Assembly (NCBI GenBank): GCA_017983635.1 | Contig: JAGOBA010000011.1 | Span: 1 to 64,000 of the forward strand | Origin: Alphaproteobacteria bacterium | GTDB lineage: Bacteria > Pseudomonadota > Alphaproteobacteria > Micropepsales > Micropepsaceae | Direction: 5' to 3' | DNA length: 64,000 bases | Shown: positions 53,973 through 62,844 of the stretch, one piece after another | Layout of the letters: each line of letters opens with the position of its first letter | Position numbering within the stretch: position 1 is the stretch's first letter | Made by a program: the position numbers and the translations under genes | The notes under the pieces: generated by a model | Told to the model about the DNA's origin: nothing | The model's database searches: none | The model's input: only the letters and a program-made list of their open reading frames with translations

Positions 53973-55100
53973 GTGGCGCAGGGACCGCTGTCGGGGGTCA
54001 AGATTGTCGAGTTCGCGGGGCTTGGCCCGGCGCCGTTTTGCGGGATGTTGCTCTGCGACCTCGGCGCGGACGTGGTGCGGATCGATCGCAAGGACGCGCG
54101 ACCCGCCGCACCGCACCAGGTGACGCATCGCGGGCGGCGGTCGGTGGCGCTCGACCTGAAGAACAAAGACGCGATCGAGCTTTGCCTGCAGATGTTCGAG
54201 CGCGCCGAGATTGTGTTCGAGGGTTTCCGGCCGGGCGTGATGGAGCGGCTAGGGCTTGGACCCGACGTCGCGCTGATGCGCAATCCGAAGCTTGTCTACG
54301 GCCGCATGACGGGCTGGGGGCAGACGGGGCCGCTGGCGCAGGCGGCGGGGCACGACATCAACTACATCGCAATCACGGGCGCGTTGCACGCAATCGGTAC
54401 GAAGGAGCGGCCGGTGCCGCCGTTGAACTTGATCGGCGATTTCGGCGGTGGTGCGCTTTATCTCGCGTTCGGGCTGTTGGCGGCGCTGACGCATGCGCGC
54501 GCGACCGGACAAGGTCAGGTCGTCGATGCGGCTATGGTCGACGGCGCGGCGTCGCTGATGTCGTATTTCTATGGCTTTCGAGCCGAGGGCACGCATAACA
54601 CCGAGCGTGCGACGAACCGGCTCGACGGTGGGGCACACTTCTACGACGTCTATGAATGCGCGGACGGGCAGTGGATCGCGCTGGGCTCGATCGAGCCGCA
54701 GTTCTATGCACTGCTGCGCGAGAAGGCGGGCTTGAGCGATCCGGCGTTTGACTGGCAGATGGATCGCAAGCGCTGGCCGGAGTTGAAGGCAAAGCTCGCG
54801 ACCGTGATTGCGACCAAGACGCGGGCGGAATGGTGCGCGATCATGGAGGGCAGCGACGTGTGCTTTGCGCCAGTGTTGGAGCTTGGCGAAGCGCCGTCGC
54901 ATCCGCACAATGTCGCACGCGAGGCGTTCGTGACCGTTGAGGGCGTGGTGCAGCCTGCGCCGGCGCCGCGGTTCGATCGGACGCCCGGCGCGGTGCAAGG
55001 GCCGCCGCCGGCGATCGGGGGCGATAATCTGTCCGGCTTGCGCGATTGGGGCTTTTCGGGCTCGCGTATCGACGAACTGAAGTCAAAGGGAGTGATCTGA
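53973..55100 (+). CDS. CaiB/BaiF family CoA-transferase, alpha-methylacyl-CoA racemase-like
   Basis: This 375-residue protein has [36 protein letters not shown] at the start, [25 protein letters not shown], and [20 protein letters not shown] with the catalytic Asp. These are class III CoA-transferase features, closest to alpha-methylacyl-CoA racemases that interconvert 2-methyl acyl-CoA isomers. The start is a GTG at 53973 with GGGAGAA 7 nt upstream. The stop overlaps the thiolase start by one base (TGATG). Confidence 0.88.
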   Translation: MAQGPLSGVKIVEFAGLGPAPFCGMLLCDLGADVVRIDRKDARPAAPHQVTHRGRRSVALDLKNKDAIELCLQMFERAEIVFEGFRPGVMERLGLGPDVALMRNPKLVYGRMTGWGQTGPLAQAAGHDINYIAITGALHAIGTKERPVPPLNLIGDFGGGALYLAFGLLAALTHARATGQGQVVDAAMVDGAASLMSYFYGFRAEGTHNTERATNRLDGGAHFYDVYECADGQWIALGSIEPQFYALLREKAGLSDPAFDWQMDRKRWPELKAKLATVIATKTRAEWCAIMEGSDVCFAPVLELGEAPSHPHNVAREAFVTVEGVVQPAPAPRFDRTPGAVQGPPPAIGGDNLSGLRDWGFSGSRIDELKSKGVI

Positions 55101-56299
55101 TGGCACGCCGCGCAGCAGTCGTGGCACCGGTTCGCACACCGGTGGCGAAGTATCTGGGGGCCTTGAAGGACGTGCCGGCGGAGACGCTGGCCGCGCATGT
55201 CGTGCGCGAAACGGTGAGGCGCTCGGGGATCGATCCGGCGCGCATCGACGACGTCGTCTTCGCGCAGTCTTACGCGAACAGCGAGGCGCCCTGCATCGGG
55301 CGGTGGGCGGCGTTGGCCGCGGACCTTCCAATCGAAGTGCCGGGGATGCAACTCGACCGGCGTTGCGGCGGGGGCTTACAGGCGATCGTGACGGCGGCCA
55401 TGATGGTCGAAACGGGTGCCGCCGATGTCGTGATTGCGGGCGGCGTCGAGAGCATGAGCAACATCGAATACTACACGACCGCGATGCGCTCGGGCGCCAG
55501 GGCCGGGAACGTGCAGATGTACGACCGGCTGGAGCGCGGGCGCGAGCGGTCGCAGCCGGTCGAACGTTTCGGTGTGATCTCCGGTATGATCGAGACGGCT
55601 GAGAACGTCGCCAAGGAATGCCAAATCACGCGCGAGGCGTCGGACGCCTTTGCGGTCGAAAGCCACAAGCGTGCCGCGCGGGCGTGGGCGGAGGGCAAGT
55701 TCGCGGAGGAGATTGTCGCCGTGCCCGTACCGCAACGGAAGGGCGCCCCGATTGTCGTCAGCCGCGATGAAGGGTTTCGCGCGGACTCGACGATGGAGAC
55801 GATGGCGGCGCTCAAACCGATCATGAAGGGCGGCATCGTGACGGCGGCGAATTCCAGCCAACAGAACGATGCCGCGGCGGCGTGTTTGATCGTGGCGGAA
55901 GATAAGCTGGCATCCTTCGGGTTGAAGCCGATGGGTACGCTGGTCGGCTGGGCGGCCGCCGGCTGTCATCCGGCAACGATGGGCCTTGGGCCGGTGCCGG
56001 CAGTCGAGAAGCTGTTCGCGCGGACCGGGCTGAAATGGAAGGATATCGACCTCGTCGAATTGAACGAAGCGTTCGCGGCGCAGGTGCTGGGGGTGTTGCA
56101 GCGCTGGGGTTGGAACGACCCTGAGAAGCTAAACGTCAACGGCTCCGGCATCTCGCTCGGCCACCCGATCGGCGCCACGGGTGCGCGTATTCTGGCGACG
56201 CTGCTGCACGAGATGCAGCGCCGCAAGGTGTGCTTTGGGCTGGAGACGATGTGCGTCGGCGGCGGCCAGGGCGTCGCCGCCGTGTTCGAGCGGGCCTGA
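55100..56299 (+). CDS. Acetyl-CoA C-acyltransferase (thiolase)
   Basis: This 399-residue thiolase has nucleophile Cys in LDRRCGGGLQAIVTAAM, GGVESMSNIEYYTTAMRSG, NVNGSGISLGHPIGATGARI and TMCVGGGQGVAAV. The one-base overlap with the CoA-transferase gene shows coupling. The pair may handle branched or methyl-substituted acyl chains (racemisation then thiolysis), which is inferred from the neighbour. This is the second thiolase in the window. Confidence 0.92.
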   Translation: MARRAAVVAPVRTPVAKYLGALKDVPAETLAAHVVRETVRRSGIDPARIDDVVFAQSYANSEAPCIGRWAALAADLPIEVPGMQLDRRCGGGLQAIVTAAMMVETGAADVVIAGGVESMSNIEYYTTAMRSGARAGNVQMYDRLERGRERSQPVERFGVISGMIETAENVAKECQITREASDAFAVESHKRAARAWAEGKFAEEIVAVPVPQRKGAPIVVSRDEGFRADSTMETMAALKPIMKGGIVTAANSSQQNDAAAACLIVAEDKLASFGLKPMGTLVGWAAAGCHPATMGLGPVPAVEKLFARTGLKWKDIDLVELNEAFAAQVLGVLQRWGWNDPEKLNVNGSGISLGHPIGATGARILATLLHEMQRRKVCFGLETMCVGGGQGVAAVFERA

Positions 56300-56361
56300 G
56301 TGTGGCATTTTACAGGCGATGACCATCATAGCCATCGCCTGGGGCGCAATAACGCGCTCTA

Positions 56362-57339
56362 TTACTTTTGCTGCGGCGCCGCTTCGCGCTTTGCATCGGC
56401 AGCGGTGATATGCACCAGGCCTTCGCCAAAGGAGAAGTAGATTCTCAAATGCTTCAGTTCGTTCATGCCGAGTAGAATTTGGCTCTTGTCGTCGAATTTT
56501 GAGAGACGAATTGGCACGTTCTCGAAGCGAATGCCGGAAATGGTCAGCGACTTGATCGTGTACTTGTAGGAATCAATGGAGGCGCCGCTCGCGGTGTACG
56601 CCTTGCCGTCGGGCTCCACGCCCGGTGTCTGCGGCGTAATTCCAAAGCGCACCCGCGCGACGTCGAGATCCATTGAAGAATAGGTCGCGCCGGTGTCGAA
56701 GAGCACATATGCAGTCTGGCCCTCGACGTCCGCCTTGACGATCGGAGGATCAATTTGTTCCGTATTGATTGACTTGATATTCGAATTCTTCGATGTGGTA
56801 CCGGGCTTTCGATAGTATTCCAGCGTTACCGCTTCGTCCGCCCAGTAAACGCCCGCCCCTTTGCAGTGGTCTTGGCTGAACAACGAGATCGTTTTGCCGG
56901 CATTGTCGATCTCAAGATCCAACTTGTTCAGAAGATTCTGGCCCAACAATCCGCCAAACTGCTCAACCGGCGTCGAAGCAGCCATATTCGTAACGAACAT
57001 CTCCGTCTCGCCGTACTTCATGTTGCCAAGCTTGAGCACGGGAACAACGGCGACGTCCTTCAGCTTCTCGCCGGCCAGGTCGACAAGATTGAGGTAGTAG
57101 GACCGTCTGATCTTTAGTTGTAGCTCCTCCGCCAGATCGCGCCGAACCATGCTCCAGAAGGCGCCGGTGTCCAGCTGCAAGCGTGTCTTCCGATCTTGGA
57201 TCGATGCCGGAATGAAAATGTGACTCATCCCATCCGTTTCAAACGGGATAGTGCCGTATTTCTTCAGCTGACAGTCCTCAGCGCGCGCTGCGGCCGCGGA
57301 AGCGATCAACAGAATGCAGATGACCCCAGTCTTGCGCAT
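56362..57339 (-). CDS. Secreted protein with two retropepsin-like aspartic protease domains
   Basis: This 325-residue protein has a signal peptide (MRKTGVICILLIASAAAARA) and two aspartyl protease-like halves. The first has LQLDTGAFWSMV (Asp57-Thr-Gly) and GGLLGQNLLNKLDLEID; the second has VLFDTGATYSSMD (Asp215-Thr-Gly) and ILLGMNELKHLRIYFS. Each half has a D-T-G followed by a hydrophobic-Gly strand, so an internal pseudo-dimer is likely. Pepsin-like activity is possible in the periplasm. Codon use is lower in GC than its neighbours. Confidence 0.85.
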   Translation of the reverse strand: MRKTGVICILLIASAAAARAEDCQLKKYGTIPFETDGMSHIFIPASIQDRKTRLQLDTGAFWSMVRRDLAEELQLKIRRSYYLNLVDLAGEKLKDVAVVPVLKLGNMKYGETEMFVTNMAASTPVEQFGGLLGQNLLNKLDLEIDNAGKTISLFSQDHCKGAGVYWADEAVTLEYYRKPGTTSKNSNIKSINTEQIDPPIVKADVEGQTAYVLFDTGATYSSMDLDVARVRFGITPQTPGVEPDGKAYTASGASIDSYKYTIKSLTISGIRFENVPIRLSKFDDKSQILLGMNELKHLRIYFSFGEGLVHITAADAKREAAPQQK

Positions 57340-57443
57340 GTTCCCGATCCTTGCTTAAGGAGCATGCACGAGCCTACCGCCAGTCCTCAGCGAAGACTAG
57401 GGGTGAACAGCATTTGGTATGGATTCCTTTGAAGTCTCGTCAG

Positions 57444-58061
57444 TCAAGTCCCCGACTTCTCTTCCCGCTTTGGTGCGGTCTTCAGGCAGTGGGCGACTTC
57501 GCGCAGTGTGGCGGCGGCAGTGACGCCTAGTTTTTCCAGGCGGCCGGTGCGGGCCAAGGTGGCGAGACCGATCGAGGTGGCGGACAGGGCGAGGGCGCGG
57601 GCCTGGGCTTGGTCGGGCGGCAGGTCTTCGAGGGCCAAGGGCTCGCTCACCGTTTGGAACAGCGAGATCAGGCGGCCCATCAGCGCGCGTTCGGAGCCGG
57701 GGCTCACGCGGTGTTCGGTGTCGAGTTCGAAGATCTGGTGTGCGGCGGCGAAGGCGTCGGCGGTGGCCGAGGCACGTTCGGCGGCGTCGCGGTTCGAGCC
57801 CGAGCGCAGTTGCTTTGTCAGCCCCGAGAGTTCGTGTACAGCGAGTTCGGCGATGATCGAGGACTTGGAGTGGAAGTAGAAGTAGACGGCGCCGGGCACG
57901 TAGCCGGCTTCGCTTGCGACGGCGCGGATCGTTAAGCCCTTGGCACCGCTGCGCGCCATCACGCGCTTGGCAGCGGCTAGGATTTCCGCGCGCTTATAGG
58001 CGTGCGCGGCTTCGCGGCGTTCCTCGCGGCGACGGTCAGACGGAAATTCTGCGTGAGACAA
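57444..58061 (-). CDS. TetR-family regulator
   Basis: This 205-residue regulator has an N-terminal helix-turn-helix (RAEILAAAKRVMARSGAKGLTIRAVASEAGYVPGAVYFYFHSKSSIIAEL, about residues 24-73) and a helical ligand-binding half. It starts at TTG (58061) with GGGGGGA about 7 nt upstream. The ATGs inside are too far in. A palindrome TTGAAC-AAC-GTTCAA lies just upstream, so autoregulation is expected. It follows the enoyl-CoA hydratase gene and probably responds to an acyl-CoA. Confidence 0.9.
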   Translation of the reverse strand: MSHAEFPSDRRREERREAAHAYKRAEILAAAKRVMARSGAKGLTIRAVASEAGYVPGAVYFYFHSKSSIIAELAVHELSGLTKQLRSGSNRDAAERASATADAFAAAHQIFELDTEHRVSPGSERALMGRLISLFQTVSEPLALEDLPPDQAQARALALSATSIGLATLARTGRLEKLGVTAAATLREVAHCLKTAPKREEKSGT

Positions 58062-58111
58062 GTTCGTATCCCCCCGAATCGAGCTCTTGTGGGGATGTTC
58101 ATGACGGATGT

Positions 58112-58126
58112 TTGAACAACGTTCAA
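58112..58126. promoter_or_regulatory. Operator of the TetR regulator gene
   Basis: TTGAAC-AAC-GTTCAA is a perfect 6-bp-arm palindrome, 50 bp upstream of the TetR start and 4 bp past the hydratase stop. The same form occurs at 51024, so one regulator may bind both. Confidence 0.6.
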
Positions 58127-58130
58127 CGCA

Positions 58131-59003
58131 TCAGAAGCGATAGAAGGGCTTCGATACACCTTCTGCGATAGGGGCTCCGCTGTCGCGCTGGCGGACCGCT
58201 TCTTTGAATCCTTTTTCTTCGGCTTGTTGTTTGAACCACACGCCTTCCGGCGAATGCCGCGCAATTCCGTCAAAAAGTGTCGCGAACATTTGCGTCTGAA
58301 CGAGGCCCATCGACTCGATGGCCTGATTGACGACCAGCTTGACCATCATAAGTTGGTTCTTCGGCACAGCGGCGATGCGTGTCGCCAATGCAACAACGCG
58401 GGCATTTAATTCGGTCTCGGGGACAGCTTCTAGGACGAGGCCCATGTCGGCGGCTTCGCGGCCGGTGATGAGGTCACCCGTTAACAGCATGCGCTTGGCC
58501 TTCTCCGCACCCAGGCGATAGATCCACATCGCGGGTGTGGGTACGCCCCAGACGCGCGCGGGCGGGTAGCCGATCTTCGCGTCCTCGGCCATTACGACAA
58601 GATCGCAACAAAGCGCGATGTCGCTGCCGCCGGCGACCGCGTGGCCGCGGACCTTGGCGATCGTCGGTTTGTTCGAGCGCCAGAGGCTCATGAAGTCCTG
58701 CGTGTTGCGGCCCATCATGGCGAAGTCGACCATCGGGTCCCAGGGACCCTTCGCGGTGCTCTGACCGCCGGCTGCAGGGCTTTTATGTTCGGCGAAGTCG
58801 ATCAGGTCGTAGCCGGCGCAGAACGAGCGGCCCGCACCCGTTAACACGATCGCATGGATGTCGTTGTCGTCGTTCGCCTTCTCCACCGCCTCGCGGATTT
58901 CTTGCGGCATGCCGCGGGCGATGGCGTTCAAGCGGTCCGGCCGATTCAGCGTGATGGTCGCGATCCGGCCGTCGGTTTCGTAGAGGAGGTGCTTGAAGGT
59001 CAT
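58131..59003 (-). CDS. Enoyl-CoA hydratase/isomerase family protein
   Basis: This 290-residue crotonase-fold protein has ITLNRPDRLNAI, GAGRSFCAGYDLIDF (oxyanion) and AVAGGSDIALCCDLVVMAEDAKIGYPPARVWGVP. In classical hydratases two Glu are catalytic; here the second position region reads YPPARVWGVPTPAMW without the usual ExxxG form, so an isomerase or other crotonase activity is possible. It overlaps the small membrane-protein stop by one base. A TetR gene follows. Confidence 0.9.
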   Translation of the reverse strand: MTFKHLLYETDGRIATITLNRPDRLNAIARGMPQEIREAVEKANDDNDIHAIVLTGAGRSFCAGYDLIDFAEHKSPAAGGQSTAKGPWDPMVDFAMMGRNTQDFMSLWRSNKPTIAKVRGHAVAGGSDIALCCDLVVMAEDAKIGYPPARVWGVPTPAMWIYRLGAEKAKRMLLTGDLITGREAADMGLVLEAVPETELNARVVALATRIAAVPKNQLMMVKLVVNQAIESMGLVQTQMFATLFDGIARHSPEGVWFKQQAEEKGFKEAVRQRDSGAPIAEGVSKPFYRF

Positions 59004-59359
59004 CAGATCTGGAACATCAGCATCAGCCCCAGCACCGACTCCGCGCCGAGCAAGCCCCAGATGAGATTGTTCGACGGGCGCTCTAGCCAGGCCGAGTAGC
59101 CGCGGCCTGCGGCCATGCCGATGAGGGCGAGGCCCAGGGCTAAGCAGATGCCGCCGCGCAACGGCGACCAGACGAGCGCGATGAAGAGCGCGAGCGCCGC
59201 CGCGATGCCGAAGCCGCCGTAGACGGCGCGAACCTCGTTGCGCGACTCTACGGTCGAGAGCTCAAGGCCGGTGACGCGGGTCAGGTATTGCGGCTGCCAC
59301 AGCAGCGCGCCACCCATGGCCGCGAAGAGAAGGAAGCCGAGATAGAGTGAAAGAAGCAT
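59003..59359 (-). CDS. DUF4345-like small membrane protein
   Basis: This 118-residue protein has four membrane segments (LYLGFLLFAAMGGALL, GGFGIAAALALFIALVW, GGICLALGLALIGMAAG, NLIWGLLGAESVLGLMLMF). RNEVRAVYGGFGI is characteristic of the DUF4345 family. The function is unknown. Its stop shares one base with the start of the hydratase gene, so they are coupled. Confidence 0.82.
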   Translation of the reverse strand: MLLSLYLGFLLFAAMGGALLWQPQYLTRVTGLELSTVESRNEVRAVYGGFGIAAALALFIALVWSPLRGGICLALGLALIGMAAGRGYSAWLERPSNNLIWGLLGAESVLGLMLMFQI

Positions 59360-59409
59360 CGTTCGATTCCGTGCCGGTTGATCTGGTCATTTTGGCAGAT
59401 TGGTGGCAC

Positions 59410-59820
59410 CTACAACAACAGCTTAACGCCTTCAGCCCTGGCGCCCTTTCGCAGGTCAGTGTCGAGGGACGCCAAGGGTAGGGAATGCCGGAGCGCCAAC
59501 TCGAGGTACGAGGCATCGTAGATCGTAAGCTGGTGGGCGCGGGCCAGTGCGACCGTAATGCCCATGGCGACTGCGTCCGGCGGGGTATCAAGGATCAGAG
59601 GCAGGGCGGATAGATCGAGCAAGTGATCATCCACATCCTGTATTGAGAGGCGGCCGCGACGGCTGGCCGTATGCAGCGCATTTGCGACCTCCGAGAGCCA
59701 GAGGGCGGGCGCAGCGGCATAGTCCTTCTGCAGCGATGCCAAGAGGTTGCCGGTCGCGGCTGTCGCTTCGTCGGCGAAACACCACGCGAGCGCCGCCGAG
59801 GCGTCAACGACGAAGGGCAT
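59410..59820 (-). CDS. vapC: VapC-type toxin, PIN-domain ribonuclease
   Basis: This 136-residue PIN domain has the acidic residues Asp6 (VVDASAALAW), Glu44 (SEVANALH), Asp102 (YDASYLELA) and Asp120/122 (LASLDTDL), which bind the metal for RNA cleavage. The ATG at 59820 overlaps the antitoxin stop by one base, the classical toxin-antitoxin arrangement. VapC toxins cut tRNA or rRNA. All catalytic residues are present. Confidence 0.92.
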   Translation of the reverse strand: MPFVVDASAALAWCFADEATAATGNLLASLQKDYAAAPALWLSEVANALHTASRRGRLSIQDVDDHLLDLSALPLILDTPPDAVAMGITVALARAHQLTIYDASYLELALRHSLPLASLDTDLRKGARAEGVKLLL

Positions 59821-60068
59821 CAGTACTTGCGACCCTCGTCGCGCAGTTTCTTCCAAGAAAGGCCGCCGAGCTTAAGTTTCTTCGCGCGCTCGGCAATGCG
59901 GCGGATGATTTCCGCGCGCTCGGTCGCGTTTCGGTCTACGCCGAATTTCACGAGCTTTGCAACGGGTTCGCCGTTGCGAGCGATAACGATCTCTTCGCCC
60001 TTGCTTACCGCGTCGAGCAGGGAGGAGAGTTTTGTCTTGGCTTCGAAGGCTCCGACGGTGCGCGACAT
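59820..60068 (-). CDS. vapB: Phd/YefM-type antitoxin (VapB)
   Basis: This 82-residue antitoxin has VGAFEAKTKLSSLLDAVSKGEEIVIARNGEPVAKLV, the Phd/YefM DNA-binding fold, and a basic, helical C-terminal half (RRIAERAKKLKLGGLSWKKLRDEG) that would wrap the toxin. The ATG at 60068 is chosen because it starts the conserved fold. A palindrome in the promoter (60081) fits autorepression. Confidence 0.9.
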   Translation of the reverse strand: MSRTVGAFEAKTKLSSLLDAVSKGEEIVIARNGEPVAKLVKFGVDRNATERAEIIRRIAERAKKLKLGGLSWKKLRDEGRKY

Positions 60069-60080
60069 GGTATCGACTCG

Positions 60081-60102
60081 ACTGGTTGACCTGTAAACCA
60101 GT
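60081..60102. promoter_or_regulatory. Operator of the vapBC promoter
   Basis: ACTGGTT and AACCAGT form perfect 7-bp arms around 8 nt, 13 bp upstream of the antitoxin start. It is the expected autoregulatory site of the complex. Confidence 0.65.
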
Positions 60103-60137
60103 CTACGTGCACTCCGGTCCTTTCGCAACATCCGCGA

Positions 60138-61322
60138 CTACAGCCCCATTTGTCTGGCGGCGAGGTCGCGCATGATTTCTTCCGAGCCGCCGCCGATCGC
60201 GTTGACCCGGACCTCGCGGTAGATTCGCTCAACGCGCGATCCTCGCATATAGCCCGAACCGCCCAAAATTTGCATTGCTTCGCGGGCGCAGAATTCCATC
60301 GTTAACGTCGCCTGGACTTTGAGGAGGGCGAGGTCCGCGGCCGGGGTTTCGCCGTTCTGGACGCGCCAGGCGCAGATTTCGAGGTAGGCCTGGCTCGCGT
60401 TGATCTGGCGGACCATCTCGGAAATCTTGTGGCGGATGACCTGATGGTCAGCAAGGCGCTTGCCGAAGGTCTGGCGTTCGCGCGCCCACTTCACGGCTTC
60501 TTCCAAGCAGACGCGCGCGTAGGCGGTGGCGCCGGCTGCCATCCCTAAGCGCTCGCCGTTGAAGTTCAGCATGATGCCCATGAAACCCTGGTTCTCGCCG
60601 CCGATGAGGTTCTCAACCGGCACGCGCACGTCTTGAAAATATACAGCGGCGGTGTCGGAGGCCCACCAGCCTTGCTTCTTCAGGTTCGTGCGCGACAGGC
60701 CGGCGCGATCGGCCTCGATCAAGAGCAACGAGATGCCACCCATGCCGGGGCCGCCGGTACGTACGGCGGTCGTGAAGTAGTCGGCGCGCATGCCACCAGT
60801 GATGAACATTTTGGAGCCGTTGACGACGAAGTGGTCGCCATCGCGCACGGCGCGCGTCTTGAGTTGCGCGACATCGCTGCCGCCGGAGGGTTCGGTGATG
60901 GCGAGCGAGATGCGCTTGTCGCCCGCGAGTACGGGCGGGGCGATGCGTTGCTTCATCACTTCATCGCCGATCGCGAGGATCGGCGGCAGGCCGATTCCGT
61001 GGACCATCAGGCTTGCGTTGATGCCGCCCGCCCCCATGCGCGCCATCTCCTCGGCGGTGACGATGCCGTGGAAACGATCAAGGCCTTCTTTGATGCCGCC
61101 GTACTCCTCCGGGTAGCCCATGCGCAGCAGGCCGAAGTCGGAGGCCTTCTTGTAGAGTTCGAGCGGGATTTCACCCTTCTCGTCCCATTCGTCGACGAAG
61201 GGCATCATCTCCTTGTCGATAAATTTCCGAAGCTCGCGCCGCCAGGCGTGGTGGCTTTCGTTCATGAAGGGTGAGGGCGGGCGCGAGCTGTCGAAGTCGA
61301 GGGTCTGATAGGTCTTGGTCAT
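60138..61322 (-). CDS. Acyl-CoA dehydrogenase
   Basis: This 394-residue flavoprotein has SLAITEPSGGSDVAQLKTRAV, MFITGGMRADYFTTAVRTG, KKQGWWASDTAAVYFQDVRVP, MQILGGSGYMRGSRVERIYREVRVNAIGGGSEEIMRDL (the last Glu marks the base position). This fits the acyl-CoA dehydrogenase family, possibly for branched or long chains. The ATG at 61322 is preferred over 61349. It is divergent from a P450 gene with a complex operator between them. Confidence 0.92.
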   Translation of the reverse strand: MTKTYQTLDFDSSRPPSPFMNESHHAWRRELRKFIDKEMMPFVDEWDEKGEIPLELYKKASDFGLLRMGYPEEYGGIKEGLDRFHGIVTAEEMARMGAGGINASLMVHGIGLPPILAIGDEVMKQRIAPPVLAGDKRISLAITEPSGGSDVAQLKTRAVRDGDHFVVNGSKMFITGGMRADYFTTAVRTGGPGMGGISLLLIEADRAGLSRTNLKKQGWWASDTAAVYFQDVRVPVENLIGGENQGFMGIMLNFNGERLGMAAGATAYARVCLEEAVKWARERQTFGKRLADHQVIRHKISEMVRQINASQAYLEICAWRVQNGETPAADLALLKVQATLTMEFCAREAMQILGGSGYMRGSRVERIYREVRVNAIGGGSEEIMRDLAARQMGL

Positions 61323-61371
61323 GGGTGCCGTGCTTTCGCTATACCCCAATTTGTCATGGTCTGCGGAGGCG

Positions 61372-61433
61372 GACCACCCACGACTTGCAGCCCTGACCTA
61401 GAAAGTCGTGTGTGGTCGGACTGTGCGGACCAC
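61372..61433. promoter_or_regulatory. Complex inverted-repeat operator between acyl-CoA dehydrogenase and P450 genes
   Basis: GACCACCCACGACTT (61372-61386) pairs with AAGTCGTGTGTGGTC (61403-61417) with one mismatch. GTGGTC and GACCAC (61412-61433) make a further inverted pair that shares the middle half-site, so three GACCAC-type half-sites are present. This would allow one regulator to control both divergent genes. Confidence 0.6.
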
Positions 61434-61525
61434 GACACCGTATGGGAATGCCGGAGGCATTGCCTTTCGGCGGATGTCGGACCAATCTTCCTCACAACGC
61501 CATTCAGCGAAATCGGAGGAATTTC

Positions 61526-62836
61526 ATGAGCACCGCTGCTGCTGTGTTTCCGGGGTACAGCCTCGGGACGATCGACGACAAACTTGTCAATCCGGCGTTG
61601 GTTCAGGATGAGTCCATTCATGAGGTGTTTGCCGAGATTAGGCGCACGGATCCCGTGCATTGGACGAAGCCGATCGGGTTCCGACCGTTTTGGTCGATCA
61701 CGAAGCATGCGGACATTTTGGAGGTTGAGAAGAACCACCCCATCTTTGTGAACCGGCTGCGCACGTATCTCTCGCCGGTGCAGGGCGAGGAGTGGATCAA
61801 GGCGACGACGGGCGACACGCATTTGTTCCGCACGCTGGTCGACCTTGACGATCCTATTCATATGAAGCTGCGCGGGCTCACGCAGTCGTGGTTCATGCCG
61901 CCGAACTTGAAGAAGCTTGAGGCGCGGATTGCACAGATCGCCAAGGATCATGTCGACCGGATGGCGGCGTTGGGATCCGAGTGCGACTTCGTGAAGGAGG
62001 TGGCGCTCTGGTATCCGCTGCGGGTGATCATGATGCTGCTCGGCGTGCCGCCCGAGGACGAGCCCTTCATGCTGAAGATGACGCAGGAAATCTTCGGGCC
62101 GGGCGATCCGGACGTGGCGGCGGAGACGTCGCATAAGGCGGACACGGCGGCGTTCAGCGCCTCCGGCGAGAACACGGTCGATCTGATGCAAACGGCGATG
62201 CGGCTCTTCGAGTATTTCGGGGCGATCACGGCGGACCGGCGCAAGAACCCGAAGGACGACGTTGCGTCGATTATCGCCAACGGCATGATCGACGGCCAGC
62301 CGATCGGCGATCGCGAGGCGATGAGCTACTACATCATCGTCGCGACGGCCGGGCACGACACGACGAGTTCGACCGTGGCGGGCGGGCTTTTGCAGTTGAT
62401 GAAGAACCCGGAGCAGATGGCGAAGCTCAAAGCCGACATGAGCCTGGTACCGAACTTTGTCGAGGAATCGATCCGTTGGGTTACGCCGGTGAAGCATTTC
62501 ATGCGCACGGCGGTGCAGGACTACAAGCTGCGCGACAAGACGATTAAGGAAGGCGACGGGCTGTGCATGTTCTATTGGTCGGGCAATCGCGACGACGAAG
62601 TGTTCGAGGATCCGTACAAGTTCAAGGTTGATCGGAACGTGTCGAAGCACGTGGCGTTCGGCTATGGTGTGCATGTGTGCTTGGGCATGCACTTGGCGCG
62701 GATGGAGATAAAGGCGCTCTACAACGAGCTGTTGCCACGGTTGAAGTCGATCGAACTTGCGGGAACGCCGAAGAACACCCTGGCGAACTTTGTGAGCGGG
62801 CTGAAGACGTTGCCGGTCAGGTACAAGATGGCGTGA
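61526..62836 (+). CDS. Cytochrome P450
   Basis: This 436-residue soluble P450 has the I-helix motif ATAGHDTTSST, EESIRW for ExxR, and heme motif FGYGVHVCLGMHLARME with Cys385 as ligand. It is a bacterial class I type that needs ferredoxin and reductase, not encoded nearby. The substrate is not clear; the divergent acyl-CoA dehydrogenase suggests a lipid, terpenoid or steroid-like acid. The ATG at 61526 follows GGAGGA, a strong ribosome site. Confidence 0.92.
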   Translation: MSTAAAVFPGYSLGTIDDKLVNPALVQDESIHEVFAEIRRTDPVHWTKPIGFRPFWSITKHADILEVEKNHPIFVNRLRTYLSPVQGEEWIKATTGDTHLFRTLVDLDDPIHMKLRGLTQSWFMPPNLKKLEARIAQIAKDHVDRMAALGSECDFVKEVALWYPLRVIMMLLGVPPEDEPFMLKMTQEIFGPGDPDVAAETSHKADTAAFSASGENTVDLMQTAMRLFEYFGAITADRRKNPKDDVASIIANGMIDGQPIGDREAMSYYIIVATAGHDTTSSTVAGGLLQLMKNPEQMAKLKADMSLVPNFVEESIRWVTPVKHFMRTAVQDYKLRDKTIKEGDGLCMFYWSGNRDDEVFEDPYKFKVDRNVSKHVAFGYGVHVCLGMHLARMEIKALYNELLPRLKSIELAGTPKNTLANFVSGLKTLPVRYKMA

Positions 62837-62844
62837 TTTGAAGT

